Assembly (NCBI GenBank): GCA_964402505.1
Contig: CAYOCP010000004.1
Coordinates: forward strand, 1 to 64,000
Direction of reading: 5' to 3'
Source of the DNA: SLRI01 sp964402505
GTDB taxonomy: Bacteria; Pseudomonadota; Alphaproteobacteria; Geminicoccales; Geminicoccaceae
DNA: 64,000 bases
Shown here piece by piece: positions 7,949-15,815 of the stretch; position 1 is the stretch's first letter, and each line of letters begins with the position of its first letter. Position numbers and translations under genes: made by a program. The notes beneath the pieces are model-generated. The model worked only from the letters and a program-made list of their open reading frames with translations. It ran no database searches and was not told where the DNA came from.

Positions 7949-9124
7949 ATGAACGGATCGGCGAGTGCCATGCCCGCCCCGGCGGCGGCCATGCGGCGTG
8001 GCGCGGCCACCTGGTACGGCTACCTGCTGATCGGCTTCTTCACCTTCCTTCTGAACATCCAGGGCAACATCCTGCCGTTCCTCAGGGCCGAGCTCGACCT
8101 CAGCTACCGGATGGTGGCGCTCCATTCCTCGGCCATCGCCCTCGGCATGATCCTGGCGGGGCTCCGGGGCGAGCGGATCGTCCAGAAGCTCGGGCGCGGC
8201 GGCGGACTGGCGCTGGGTGGCGGCGGCGCGGCGCTGGCCGCCGTCGCGCTCTGCCTCGCACCCTCCGCCCGGGCCAGCATCCCCGCCTGCTTCGCCATGG
8301 GCCTCCTCGGCGCCCTGATCCCCTCGGTGGTGCCGGCCATGCTCGCCGACATCCACGGCCGGCATCGCGACCGGGCGATCGCCGAGATGGGGGCCACCTG
8401 CTACGCCTTCGCCGTCCTGGCGCCGCTCGCCATGGGCGGCTCGCTGGCGCTCGGGCTGGGCTGGCGCGGCGCCGTCCTGCTGGGCGTGGCGCTCGGCCTT
8501 GCAATCCTGCTCGCCGGCCGCTCCGCCCACGTTCCCGAAGGCGCCTTCATTGCCGGCCGGCGGGGCCGCCTCGGCCCGGCCTACTGGGCCTATTGGACAC
8601 TCCTCGTCCTGGTCGTCGCCATCGAGTTCGGCGTGCTGCTCTGGGCACCCGCCTATCTGGAGCAGGTGGTGGGCCTCGCCCCGGCGACCGCGGCGAGCGC
8701 TGCCGCCCTCTTCGCGCTGGCCATGCTGGCCGGAAGGAGCGCCGGCAGCGCCGTGATCGACCGCATCGGCGCACGACCCCTCTACGCGGGCGCGCTCCTG
8801 GTGACGCTCGCCGGCTTCGGGCTCTATTGGGCCGGAGGCGGCCCGGCTCCCGCCCTGGCCGGGCTCTTCGTGCTCGGCCTCGGCGTGGCCCTGCTCTATC
8901 CCCTGACCCTCGGCCTGGCGCTCGAGGCAGCCGGGCCGGAGGCGGCGGCGGCCAGCGCCCGCTTCATGCTGGCGGTGGGCGTGGCCATCCTCGTCGCACC
9001 CTTCCTGCTCGGCGCCCTGGCCGACCGCTTCGGCCTCGAGGCCGCCCATCTCGTCATTCCCGCCCTGGCCCTCCTGGCGCTCGCCGGCCTGGCGCTGGCA
9101 GGCCGGCTCGAGCCGCGAAGGTGA
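7949..9124 (+). CDS. MFS transporter
   Basis: A 391-residue major facilitator with about 12 membrane helices rich in Ala, Leu and Gly. The ATG at 7949 has GAGG at proper spacing; earlier in-frame starts (from 7838) would add a basic non-membrane leader and are unlikely. The loop RGERIVQKLGRGGG after helix 2 corresponds to the MFS motif-A position. The substrate is unknown, and efflux or uptake cannot be told apart. It is divergent from the RDD gene and converges on glnA with a hairpin between them. Confidence 0.85.
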   Translation: MNGSASAMPAPAAAMRRGAATWYGYLLIGFFTFLLNIQGNILPFLRAELDLSYRMVALHSSAIALGMILAGLRGERIVQKLGRGGGLALGGGGAALAAVALCLAPSARASIPACFAMGLLGALIPSVVPAMLADIHGRHRDRAIAEMGATCYAFAVLAPLAMGGSLALGLGWRGAVLLGVALGLAILLAGRSAHVPEGAFIAGRRGRLGPAYWAYWTLLVLVVAIEFGVLLWAPAYLEQVVGLAPATAASAAALFALAMLAGRSAGSAVIDRIGARPLYAGALLVTLAGFGLYWAGGGPAPALAGLFVLGLGVALLYPLTLGLALEAAGPEAAAASARFMLAVGVAILVAPFLLGALADRFGLEAAHLVIPALALLALAGLALAGRLEPRR

Positions 9125-9127
9125 GCG

Positions 9128-9166
9128 GGCCGGCGGGCGACCCGAGGGACGGCCCGCCCGCCGGCC
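9128..9166. terminator. Candidate bidirectional terminator hairpin
   Basis: A perfect inverted repeat with 12-bp arms GGCCGGCGGGCG (9128-9139) and its complement (9155-9166) around a 15-nt loop. It lies between the converging ends of the MFS gene and glnA. There is no T-run on either side, so if it terminates it may need Rho or act as an mRNA 3' end stabiliser. Confidence 0.5.
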
Positions 9167-9170
9167 AGGA

Positions 9171-10601
9171 TCAGCAGTCGTAGTAGAGGACGAACTCGTA
9201 AGGGTGCGGACGAAGCCGGATGGGGTCGAGCTCGGCGGCGCGCTTGTAGCCGATGTAGGATTCGATGAAGTCCGGGGTGAAGACGTCGCCCTCGAGCAGA
9301 TAGTCGTGATCGGTCTCGAGCGCCGTGATCGCATCGGCGAGCTGCCCCGGGACCTTCGGGATCTCGGCCGCTTCCTCGGGCGGCAGGTCGTAGATGTTCT
9401 TGTCGATGGGCGAGCCCGGGTCGATCCGGTTCCTGATGCCGTCGAGCCCGGCCATCAGCATCGCCGAGAAGGCGAGATAGGGATTGGCCGAGGGATCGGG
9501 GCAGCGGAACTCGACACGCTTGGCCCTGGGGCTGTTCGAGTACATCGGGATGCGGCAGGCGGCCGAGCGGTTGCGAAGCGACCAGGCGAGGTTGACCGGC
9601 GCCTCGTAGCCCGGCACCAGCCGGCGGTAGGAGTTGGTGGTCGGTGCGGCGAAGGCGAGGATCGAGGGGGCGTGGCGCAGGAGCCCGCCGATATAGTGGC
9701 GCGCCATGTCGGAAAGCCCGGCATAGCCGGCCTCGTCGGCGAAGAGCGGCTTCGAGCCCTGCCAGATCGACTGGTGGCAATGCATGCCCGAGCCGTTGTC
9801 GCCATGGAGCGGCTTCGGCATGAAGGTCGCGGTCATGCCGTGCGCCCGCGCCACGTTCTTGACCACGTACTTGTACTTCATCTGATGGTCGGCCATGGCC
9901 AGGAGCGAATCGAACTTCATGTCGATCTCGCACTGGCCGGCGGTCGCCACCTCGTGATGGTGGCACTCCACCGTGAGCCCGATCGACTGCATGACCAGCG
10001 CCATCTCGGCCCTGAGGTCGTTCAGGGAATCGGTCGGCGCGCACGGGAAATAGCCTTCCTTGGCGCGGATCTTGTAGCCGAGATTGGGACACTCGTCGGC
10101 GCGCGTGTTCCAGTGCCCCTCCGGCGAATCGATCTCGTAGCTCGAATAGTGGCCGGCCTGCCCGTAACGCACGTCGCTGAAGACGAAGAACTCGGCCTCG
10201 GGACCGAAATAGGCGGTGTCGCCGATGCCGGTCGCCCGCAAATGCTCCTCCGCCTTGATCGCCATGCCGCGCGGATCGCGGCTGTAGAGCTCGCCGCTCA
10301 CCGGATCGGCCACGGCACAGATCATCACCAGCGTCTTGTGGCGGGTGAAGGGATCGAGAAAGGCGGTGGAAACGTCCGGGCGCAGCAGCATGTCCGATTC
10401 CTGGATCTGCCGGAAGCCGCGGATCGACGAGCCGTCGAAGCCGAGCCCGTCCTCGATCTGGCCCTCCTCGAAGACCGCGGCAGGGTAGGAAATATGGTGC
10501 CAGGTGCCCGGCACGTCGGTCAGGCGGAGATCGATCATCTCCACGCCGTTGTCCCTGACCGCCTTGATCACGTCCGCGGCCGAGTTGCATCCCAGTGTCA
10601 T
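9171..10601 (-). CDS. glnA: Glutamine synthetase type I
   Basis: A 476-residue GSI enzyme making glutamine from glutamate, ammonia and ATP. Family signatures seen are FDGSSIRGF, the ATP-binding KPLHGDNGSGMHCHQS and the glutamate-binding NRSAACRIP. The adenylylation tyrosine (about Y404) lies in DKNIYDLPPEE, so control by GlnE is expected. The C-terminus ends in YYDC rather than the more common YYSV-type ending. The start (MTLGCNSAADV) follows the family; the longer upstream frame is a shadow. It lies 92 bp behind glnB, with a terminator-like hairpin in between. Confidence 0.97.
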   Translation of the reverse strand: MTLGCNSAADVIKAVRDNGVEMIDLRLTDVPGTWHHISYPAAVFEEGQIEDGLGFDGSSIRGFRQIQESDMLLRPDVSTAFLDPFTRHKTLVMICAVADPVSGELYSRDPRGMAIKAEEHLRATGIGDTAYFGPEAEFFVFSDVRYGQAGHYSSYEIDSPEGHWNTRADECPNLGYKIRAKEGYFPCAPTDSLNDLRAEMALVMQSIGLTVECHHHEVATAGQCEIDMKFDSLLAMADHQMKYKYVVKNVARAHGMTATFMPKPLHGDNGSGMHCHQSIWQGSKPLFADEAGYAGLSDMARHYIGGLLRHAPSILAFAAPTTNSYRRLVPGYEAPVNLAWSLRNRSAACRIPMYSNSPRAKRVEFRCPDPSANPYLAFSAMLMAGLDGIRNRIDPGSPIDKNIYDLPPEEAAEIPKVPGQLADAITALETDHDYLLEGDVFTPDFIESYIGYKRAAELDPIRLRPHPYEFVLYYDC

Positions 10602-10662
10602 GATCGGACCTCTTCCTGCACGTTGCGGGGCACGGATCGGCCCCTGTCTCGAAGAAAACGAT

Positions 10663-10683
10663 CGGCCGGCGAGGCGCCGGCCG
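10663..10683 (-). terminator. Terminator-like hairpin between glnB and glnA
   Basis: Inverted repeat CGGCCGGCG-N3-CGCCGGCCG. Read on the minus strand it begins 11 bases after the glnB stop and is followed by ATCGTTTTCTTCG, i.e. a GC-rich stem and short U-run like an intrinsic terminator. It would give a short glnB message with partial read-through into glnA, or mark a separate glnA promoter. Confidence 0.6.
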
Positions 10684-10693
10684 AAGGAAAGGC

Positions 10694-11032
10694 TCAAACG
10701 GCGTCGGCGCCGCGCTCACCCGTGCGGATGCGCACCGCGTCCTCGACCGGCAGGACGAAGATCTTGCCGTCGCCGATGCGGTCGGTCCTGGCCGATTGCC
10801 GGATCGCCTCGACCGCCCGGTCGACGATCGCGTCGTCGACCACGAGCTCGATCTTCACCTTGGGCAGGAAGTCGACGACGTACTCCGCACCCCGATAGAG
10901 CTCGGTGTGACCCTTCTGCCGGCCGAAGCCCTTGACCTCGGTCACCGTCATGCCCTTGAGGCCCACCTCCTGCAGCGCCTCCTTCACCTCGTCGAGCTTG
11001 AACGGCTTGATGATCGCCTCGATCTTCTTCAT
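10694..11032 (-). CDS. glnB: Nitrogen regulatory protein P-II
   Basis: A 112-residue PII trimer subunit that senses 2-oxoglutarate, ATP/ADP and, through uridylylation, glutamine. The uridylylation tyrosine Y51 is present in TELYRGAEYVVDF. The C-terminal VRIRTGERG-DAV tail is typical of GlnB. Its place directly before glnA and behind a sigma-54-type promoter favours GlnB over GlnK (no amtB is adjacent). It should act on GlnE and the NtrB/NtrC system. Confidence 0.97.
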   Translation of the reverse strand: MKKIEAIIKPFKLDEVKEALQEVGLKGMTVTEVKGFGRQKGHTELYRGAEYVVDFLPKVKIELVVDDAIVDRAVEAIRQSARTDRIGDGKIFVLPVEDAVRIRTGERGADAV

Positions 11033-11150
11033 CCTCTCGAATCTCCATCCTCTTGCTGCACGCCGGGGCCGATGGCCGTTCCGGCCGTCCCCGGCCCCGA
11101 GCCCTCGGGCAGGCGCCCCGGCCGCATCGCTTGTACGCTGCCCGCAGCCA

Positions 11151-11166
11151 TGCAGGGAACGTGCCA
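11151..11166 (-). promoter_or_regulatory. Sigma-54 (RpoN) promoter of the glnBA operon
   Basis: On the minus strand the sequence TGGCACG-TTCC-CTGCA matches the -24/-12 consensus TGGCACG-N4-TTGCA with one deviation and keeps the invariant GG and GC at the right spacing. It lies about 120 bp upstream of the glnB start, oriented correctly. NtrC-dependent sigma-54 control of glnBA is known in related alphaproteobacteria. I did not find a clear NtrC site in the remaining upstream bases. Confidence 0.8.
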
Positions 11167-11320
11167 GCCGCCTTTCGACCGCGCCGCGGGCAGCCGTGCC
11201 GCAGGTCGAAGGACTGGCTGGTCAGAAAAGAGGCAGATTGCCAAAAAAGCGGGCAATGGGCCGGCGAGGCCGGTGCTTGACGCCTCCTCGCCTTTGCGCC
11301 ACATACCCCGGCATCCGATG

Positions 11321-11397
11321 GCGGGCGTAGCTCAGCTGGTTAGAGCGCCAGGTTGTGGCCCTGGAGGCCGCCGGTTCAAGTCCGGTCGCTCGCCCCA
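11321..11397 (+). tRNA. tRNA-His (GTG)
   Basis: A full cloverleaf. The acceptor stem GCGGGCG pairs with CGCTCGC (one G-U), and an extra G at 11320 faces the discriminator C, as expected for the tRNA-His G-1. The D-arm is GCTCAGCTGGTTAGAGC. The anticodon stem CCAGG/CCTGG encloses TTGTGGC with anticodon GTG. The T-loop is TTCAAGT. The CCA end is genomically encoded (11395-11397). Confidence 0.97.
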
Positions 11398-11535
11398 CCA
11401 ACCCCCTACGCGCCGCACCGAGCCACCAGGGGCCGCGCGCCCGGCCGTCCCCGGGATCGCCGGCACCTGCCGCCTTTCGATGGCGCCGCCGATGGCCTAA
11501 GAAGGGCCTTTCCGCCGCCTCGCCGAGGGCCGACC

Positions 11536-12333
11536 ATGTCCCGCCTTGCGTCGCCGCCGTTCCCGCCGCCCCGCGTGGCGGTGGACGATCCCCTGCTCGA
11601 GCTGCGGGCCGTGCGCAAGGTCTTCGCGAACGGCACGGTGGCCCTCGACGGATTCGATCTCAGGGTCGGCCGGCACGAGTTCCTCAGCCTGCTCGGGCCT
11701 TCCGGTTGCGGCAAGAGCACGGTGCTCCGGCTCATCGCGGGGCTGGTCGAGCCCGGCCATGGGCGCGTGGTCCGGCCGGACGGTGCCGCGGGCGATATCG
11801 GCTTCGTGTTCCAGGAGCCGACGCTCATGCCCTGGGCCACCGTCTTCGACAATGTCCGCCTGCCGCTTCGGCTGCGCGGGCAGGGGCGGCGGCAGGCGAG
11901 CGGCGAGGTCGAGGAGGCGCTGGCCCTGGTCGGCCTCTCCGACTTCGCCCGGGCCTATCCGCGCGAGCTCTCGGGCGGCATGCGGATGCGCGTCTCGATC
12001 GCCCGGGCACTCGTCACCCGGCCACGGCTCCTGCTCATGGACGAGCCCTTCGCGGCGCTCGACGAGATCACGCGGATCAGGTTGAACCACGACCTGCTCG
12101 AGCTCTGGCGCGGGCAGGGCTGGACCGTCGTCTTCGTCACCCACAGCGTCTACGAGGCGGTCTTCCTCGCCTCCAGGATCGTCGTCATGTCGGCAAGGCC
12201 GGGCCGAAGCGTGGCCGAGCTCGACATCGCCGAGCCCTACCCGCGCGGCGAGGACTACCGGCTGTCCGAGGCCTATCTCAGGCATTGCCGCGAGGTCTCG
12301 AAGGCGCTGGAGCGGGCGATGGGCGAGGCCTGA
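11536..12333 (+). CDS. ABC transporter ATP-binding protein, NitT/TauT type
   Basis: A 265-residue ATPase. Walker A is GPSGCGKST (about 54-62), the Q-loop region FVFQEPTLMPW, signature LSGGMRMR, Walker B LLLMDEPFAALDE, and switch His in VTHSVYEAV. The LMPWATV and SVYEA segments are characteristic of the nitrate/sulfonate/thiamin-precursor (NitT/TauT) group. It overlaps the following permease by one base (TGATG). No binding-protein gene lies nearby, so the substrate is open. The gene starts 138 bp after the tRNA. Confidence 0.9.
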   Translation: MSRLASPPFPPPRVAVDDPLLELRAVRKVFANGTVALDGFDLRVGRHEFLSLLGPSGCGKSTVLRLIAGLVEPGHGRVVRPDGAAGDIGFVFQEPTLMPWATVFDNVRLPLRLRGQGRRQASGEVEEALALVGLSDFARAYPRELSGGMRMRVSIARALVTRPRLLLMDEPFAALDEITRIRLNHDLLELWRGQGWTVVFVTHSVYEAVFLASRIVVMSARPGRSVAELDIAEPYPRGEDYRLSEAYLRHCREVSKALERAMGEA

Positions 12334-13196
12334 TGGCGGTCTTCGTCGCGCGGAGCCCGAAGGATGCCACAGCGGATCGCGCACCGGTGCCCGGACCCTC
12401 CATCGCCCGGTGGCGCCGCCACCTCCTGCGGTGGGTCCTGCCGCTCGGCCTCCTGCTCGCCGTCCTGGCCTTCTGGGAGATCGGTGTGCGATGGACGCGA
12501 ACGCCGCCCTACATCCTGCCCGGCCCCGTCCTCGTCGCCCGAACGCTGGTCGCCGACTGGCCGACGCTCTTTCCGTCGCTCCTCGTCACGCTGCGGATCA
12601 CCATGGAAGCTTTGGCCGTCGCCACCATCGGCGGGGCAGGGCTCGCGGTGCTCTTCTCGCTCTCCCGGACGGTCGAGCTCTCGCTCTACCCGTTTGCCGT
12701 GATCCTCCAGGTGACCCCGATCGTCGCCATCGCCCCCCTGATCCTGATCTATGTCGAGAGCACGGAGGCCGCCCTTCTCATCTGCGCCTGGATCGTCGCC
12801 TTCTTCCCGATCCTCGCCAACACCACGCTCGGCCTGAACAGCGCCGACCGCAACCTCGTCGATCTCTTCCGCCTCCACGGCGCCGGCCGCTGGCAGATGC
12901 TCCGCCATCTCCGCCTGCCCACGGCCATGCCCTTCCTTCTCGGCGGGCTCAGGATCGCGGGCGGCCTCGCCCTGATCGGCGCCATCGTCGCCGAGTTCGT
13001 CGCCGGCACCGCCGGCACCCGATCGGGTCTCGCCTATCGCATCCTCGAGGCCGGCTACCGCCTCAACATCCCGCGCATGTTCGCGGCCCTCTTCCTCGTC
13101 TCCGCCACCGGCATCCTGATCTTCCTCACCCTCACCCTGATCTCCCACCTCCTGCTGCGCCGCTGGCACGAAAGCGCCCTCCACCCCGACGACTGA
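12333..13196 (+). CDS. ABC transporter permease, NitT/TauT type
   Basis: A 287-residue permease with a basic 35-residue cytoplasmic N-terminus and about six membrane segments. The family features YILPGPVLVARTL and the EAA-type loop (LFRLHGAGRWQMLRHLRLPTAMPF) are visible. The ATG overlaps the stop of the ATPase gene, indicating coupled translation. The pair lacks an adjacent substrate-binding protein, unlike the complete system at 35.4-38.7 kb. The gene ends at the edge of the 763-bp gap. Confidence 0.9.
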   Translation: MAVFVARSPKDATADRAPVPGPSIARWRRHLLRWVLPLGLLLAVLAFWEIGVRWTRTPPYILPGPVLVARTLVADWPTLFPSLLVTLRITMEALAVATIGGAGLAVLFSLSRTVELSLYPFAVILQVTPIVAIAPLILIYVESTEAALLICAWIVAFFPILANTTLGLNSADRNLVDLFRLHGAGRWQMLRHLRLPTAMPFLLGGLRIAGGLALIGAIVAEFVAGTAGTRSGLAYRILEAGYRLNIPRMFAALFLVSATGILIFLTLTLISHLLLRRWHESALHPDD

Positions 13197-13387
13197 ACCC
13201 CGGCCCCCGGGGAACCCGCATCTCCGGATGCCGTTGCGGAACGCCCCGGAGGAGCGGATCGATGGGCTTTCGCGGGGCCGGACCGGCATCGCCGCCTTCG
13301 GCCCGAGCGGATCCCGCCATCAGGCCAAAACCGGCCGGAGGAGATGGAGGCGGCCACGGGAGGGGAGGCCGTCGGCGCTTCCGCCGG

Positions 13388-13531
13388 GTTGCATATCCTG
13401 CAACATGCGGCTCGGGTTGTTGCATGAGATGCAACAGGGAGGCGGCCGATGTTGCAGGAGATGCAACATGCACCCCTCGGGTCGTTGCAGGAGATGCAAC
13501 CTTCAGGCCCCGATGTTGCATCTTCCGCAAC
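13388..13531. repeat. Array of five GTTGCA-N5-TGCAAC dyads, helically phased
   Basis: Five 17-bp dyads begin at 13388, 13419, 13451, 13484 and 13515. Four are perfect and the fifth has one mismatch (CGCAAC). The centre-to-centre steps are 31, 32, 33 and 31 bp, close to three helical turns, so all would face the same side of the DNA. Intervening sequence is not conserved. They lie in a 763-bp gap (13197-13959) between two converging genes with no other credible gene. This looks like a cooperative protein-binding array; the protein is unknown. Confidence 0.8.
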
Positions 13532-13538
13532 ATCGAAC

Positions 13539-13635
13539 GACGAAGGAACCCGGCCGCCCGACGAAGGAACCCGAAGAATCGTGCCGCGGATCCGGCGATT
13601 CGACGAACGAACCCAAACTTTTGCGAACGAACCCG
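13539..13635. repeat. Four iteron-like CGAA(G/C)GAACCC repeats
   Basis: Direct repeats with core CGAAGGAACCC or CGAACGAACCC begin at 13539, 13560, 13602 and 13622 (14-bp units). Steps of 21, 42 and 20 bp are multiples of about two helical turns. They follow the dyad array by 7 bp. A weaker relative (GCGAACCCGG) lies near 13700. The remaining 13640-13959 contains no gene I can support. Confidence 0.7.
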
Positions 13636-13959
13636 GCGTCCCTCAAGTCATTGACGTGAAAGAAGATTTCGCCGCCCGCAGCGGGTCGTCCCGCAACGCG
13701 CGAACCCGGGGTGCCAAAGTGCCGGACGAACCGGAGCGGCGCTTGCTTTCGCGGTCGGCCTATGGTAGGAATACTATCCAGAAGACCCTGTCGCGCCGCG
13801 GCCGGCGGGGTGTTGACGGGGGTGCCCCGGAAGCGGGGCCTTCGGGCATGGGGCGGCGGGAGGGATGGCCGTCATGGGGCGGATCGGCGGCCGTCGACGC
13901 GCGGGCGGAAGCGCTCCTCGTGGCCCTCGATGCCTGCCGCCTCCGGCTCGTCGAGGCTC

Positions 13960-14235
13960 TCAGGCGAGGACGAGATGGAGGGTCAGGTCGTCGCGGGTCC
14001 GGGCGGCGGCCTCGAGGGTGGCGACGATCGCGTCGAAATCCGCGGCGAGGCTGCGCCGGGCGTGCGGCGTCACCCGCCACTCGATAGTGACCGGGCCTTC
14101 GAGATCGGTGGTCAGCACGTCGAAGAGCGCGTCGAGATTGGCGCGGAAATGGGCGGGAAAGCCGAGCTTTCGGGCCAGCCTCGCCAGCACCGCCCGCTTG
14201 CTCCGCTGCCGGCCGTCGAGGCGGGCGGTGGTCAT
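13960..14235 (-). CDS. Barstar-family ribonuclease inhibitor
   Basis: A 91-residue barstar homologue. The core RANLDALFDVLTTDLEGP matches the barstar helix that plugs the barnase active site (the Bacillus protein has NLDALWDCLTG), including the acidic residue after it. The ATG overlaps the barnase stop by 4 bp (ATGA), so toxin and antidote are translationally coupled, toxin first. The protein should be cytoplasmic, protecting the producer from unexported enzyme. The 3' end borders the dyad/iteron gap. Confidence 0.88.
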   Translation of the reverse strand: MTTARLDGRQRSKRAVLARLARKLGFPAHFRANLDALFDVLTTDLEGPVTIEWRVTPHARRSLAADFDAIVATLEAAARTRDDLTLHLVLA

Positions 14236-14693
14236 TCCCCGTCCTTTCCGTCCATGGCCTCGGCCGGAACCTCGTAGAAGGTCTCGTAATGGTCGAGGGT
14301 GACGAAGACCAGCCCGTCGTCGGAGTAGACCAGCCGCTCGGGCCCGCGCCGGCCGCAGGCGAAGTCGAGATCCGCCTCGTGCCAGTGGCGGCCCGGCCGG
14401 TCGGGAAGGCGTCCCTCGCGGTTGCCGAAGCGATCCCCGCCGATCACCCGCCCGGGTGCCACGCGGCAGAGATCGTCCCCCGGCCGCCAGCCGAGCGCCT
14501 TCGCCTCGTCCTTGGTCACGTAGTAGGCCGGAAGGTCGCCTTCCTGGCGCAGCGTCGTGACGGTCTCGGCGAAGCCCTGGCGGTTCTCGAGGCCGAGCAG
14601 GAGGGCCAGGCTGCGCAGCGTCTCGCCGTCGGCGAGCGCGGTGCCGAGGCCGAGCCAGGCGAGCATGGCGAGGGCGGCGAGGCGCCGCGGCAT
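14232..14693 (-). CDS. Secreted barnase-type guanyl-preferring ribonuclease
   Basis: A 153-residue protein whose signal peptide spans residues 1-21 (ends GLGTALA). The ATG at 14693 has GGAGG 8 nt upstream; two earlier ATGs lie in a duplicated Met-Pro-Leu-Ile tract. The mature part keeps the barnase catalytic set: YYVTKDEAKALGW (Lys), the IGGDRFGNREGRLP loop, Glu in WHEADLDF, Arg in PERLVYS and His in DHYETF. It cleaves RNA outside the cell or in the periplasm, or serves as a toxin against neighbours. It lies 38 bp behind the Alg44-like gene on the same strand. Confidence 0.9.
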   Translation of the reverse strand: MPRRLAALAMLAWLGLGTALADGETLRSLALLLGLENRQGFAETVTTLRQEGDLPAYYVTKDEAKALGWRPGDDLCRVAPGRVIGGDRFGNREGRLPDRPGRHWHEADLDFACGRRGPERLVYSDDGLVFVTLDHYETFYEVPAEAMDGKDGE

Positions 14694-14731
14694 CCCGATC
14701 CTCCAGCCTCGACGCATGATCAGGGGCATGA

Positions 14732-15790
14732 TCAGGGGAAGCTCACGCCGACGATGGAGCCCAGATCGTCGAAGTCGAAGGGCTGGTCGGGGCGGATCGT
14801 GACCTGGGCGAGGCGGCGGCTCGGCGCCGGACCGACGCCGCTGTCGGTGCGCCGCAGGCTCGGCCGGAAATCGATGCTCTCGATCTGGCCGCGCATGGGC
14901 TCGGCCCGGCCGGGCACGTCGATCAGGGCGAGGTCGCCGACCGCGAGCCTCGATGCCTGGTCGAACTCGACCTGGGCGCGGACCAGAAGCGGCTGGTTGG
15001 CGGCGACCAGCACCGCGACCTCCTCGCCCTGCTGGGCGAACTGGCCCGGATTGACCAGCCATTCGTAGAGGATGCAGTCGCAGGGGCTCTCGAGGTGGAT
15101 GAAGCGGCCATCGGCGGTCTCGATGCGGGCGACGGGCGTTCCGGGCTTGAGGATGTTGGGCAGCGTCGCCGGGGTGAGGATGCCGGCATCGGGGGCGCGG
15201 AGACGCACCACCGGGGTCTCGATCACGGCATTTTCCGCCCGCACGGTGAAGAAGCGGTCCTGCACGCCGGTGAATATCAGGGCGGCGAGGGCGAGGCCGG
15301 CGGCGACCAGCAGCACGTAGCCCGCGATCTGCTTGATCCGGCGACCGACGCTGTCCGCCTCCGCGTAAGGGTTGTAGGGCAGGCCGCGCTCTCTCACGGC
15401 GGCCGTGCTCTCGCGCCCGGCGATCGCCAGGATGTCGCCGCCGCTGACGATCTCGCCGGAGAGGTAGGCATCGACCAGATAGCGGAAGAGGGCGATCTGC
15501 CCCTGGCTCAGGCCCAGAAACCGGCAGCCGAAGCGCGCGCTCTCGTCGAGGATGTAGACCATCTGGCAGTCGAGCCTGAGCGTGACCTCGAAATCCTCGA
15601 ACGGGAAGACGAGCTTGACAGGAAAGCGCTCGCCCGGCTGGCGCGAGGTCATCTCGGAGGAGATGCCGAAGCCGCCCATCGACCAGTCGTCGACGGTGAA
15701 GGTCGCACCGTCGATCTCGACGCTGATCGGGATCTTCAGCCGGACGTGCTGGCGGTGGACTTCGGCCTCATGGACGACCTGTGGCTGCAT
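14732..15790 (-). CDS. Alg44-like PilZ/membrane-fusion protein
   Basis: A 352-residue protein. An N-terminal PilZ domain (about 10-110) has both c-di-GMP-binding motifs intact: RQHVR (RxxxR) and DWSMGG (DxSxxG). A single membrane helix follows at about 155-175, then a periplasmic HlyD/biotinyl-lipoyl-like domain. This order matches Alg44, the c-di-GMP receptor of alginate polymerisation. It starts 25 bp after the Alg8-like glycosyltransferase. No other alginate genes (algD, algK, algE, algG) are adjacent, so the polymer may differ. Confidence 0.85.
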   Translation of the reverse strand: MQPQVVHEAEVHRQHVRLKIPISVEIDGATFTVDDWSMGGFGISSEMTSRQPGERFPVKLVFPFEDFEVTLRLDCQMVYILDESARFGCRFLGLSQGQIALFRYLVDAYLSGEIVSGGDILAIAGRESTAAVRERGLPYNPYAEADSVGRRIKQIAGYVLLVAAGLALAALIFTGVQDRFFTVRAENAVIETPVVRLRAPDAGILTPATLPNILKPGTPVARIETADGRFIHLESPCDCILYEWLVNPGQFAQQGEEVAVLVAANQPLLVRAQVEFDQASRLAVGDLALIDVPGRAEPMRGQIESIDFRPSLRRTDSGVGPAPSRRLAQVTIRPDQPFDFDDLGSIVGVSFP

Positions 15791-15815
15791 GAAGGGTTCC
15801 AGATTACCGGCGGGT

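Noticed and set aside
11398..11535. Terminator after tRNA-His (GGCC-TAAGAA-GGCC followed by TTT near 11492).
   Set aside because: The stem has only four base pairs and a short T-run, too weak to call.
13388..13531. CRISPR array.
   Set aside because: The repeated unit is 17 bp, internally palindromic with variable centres, gaps are about 14-16 bp, and no cas genes are present.
13449..14087. Plus-strand open frame of 212 codons across the repeat-filled gap.
   Set aside because: It is composed of repeat-derived low-complexity residues and runs antisense into barstar; no start signal or family resemblance.
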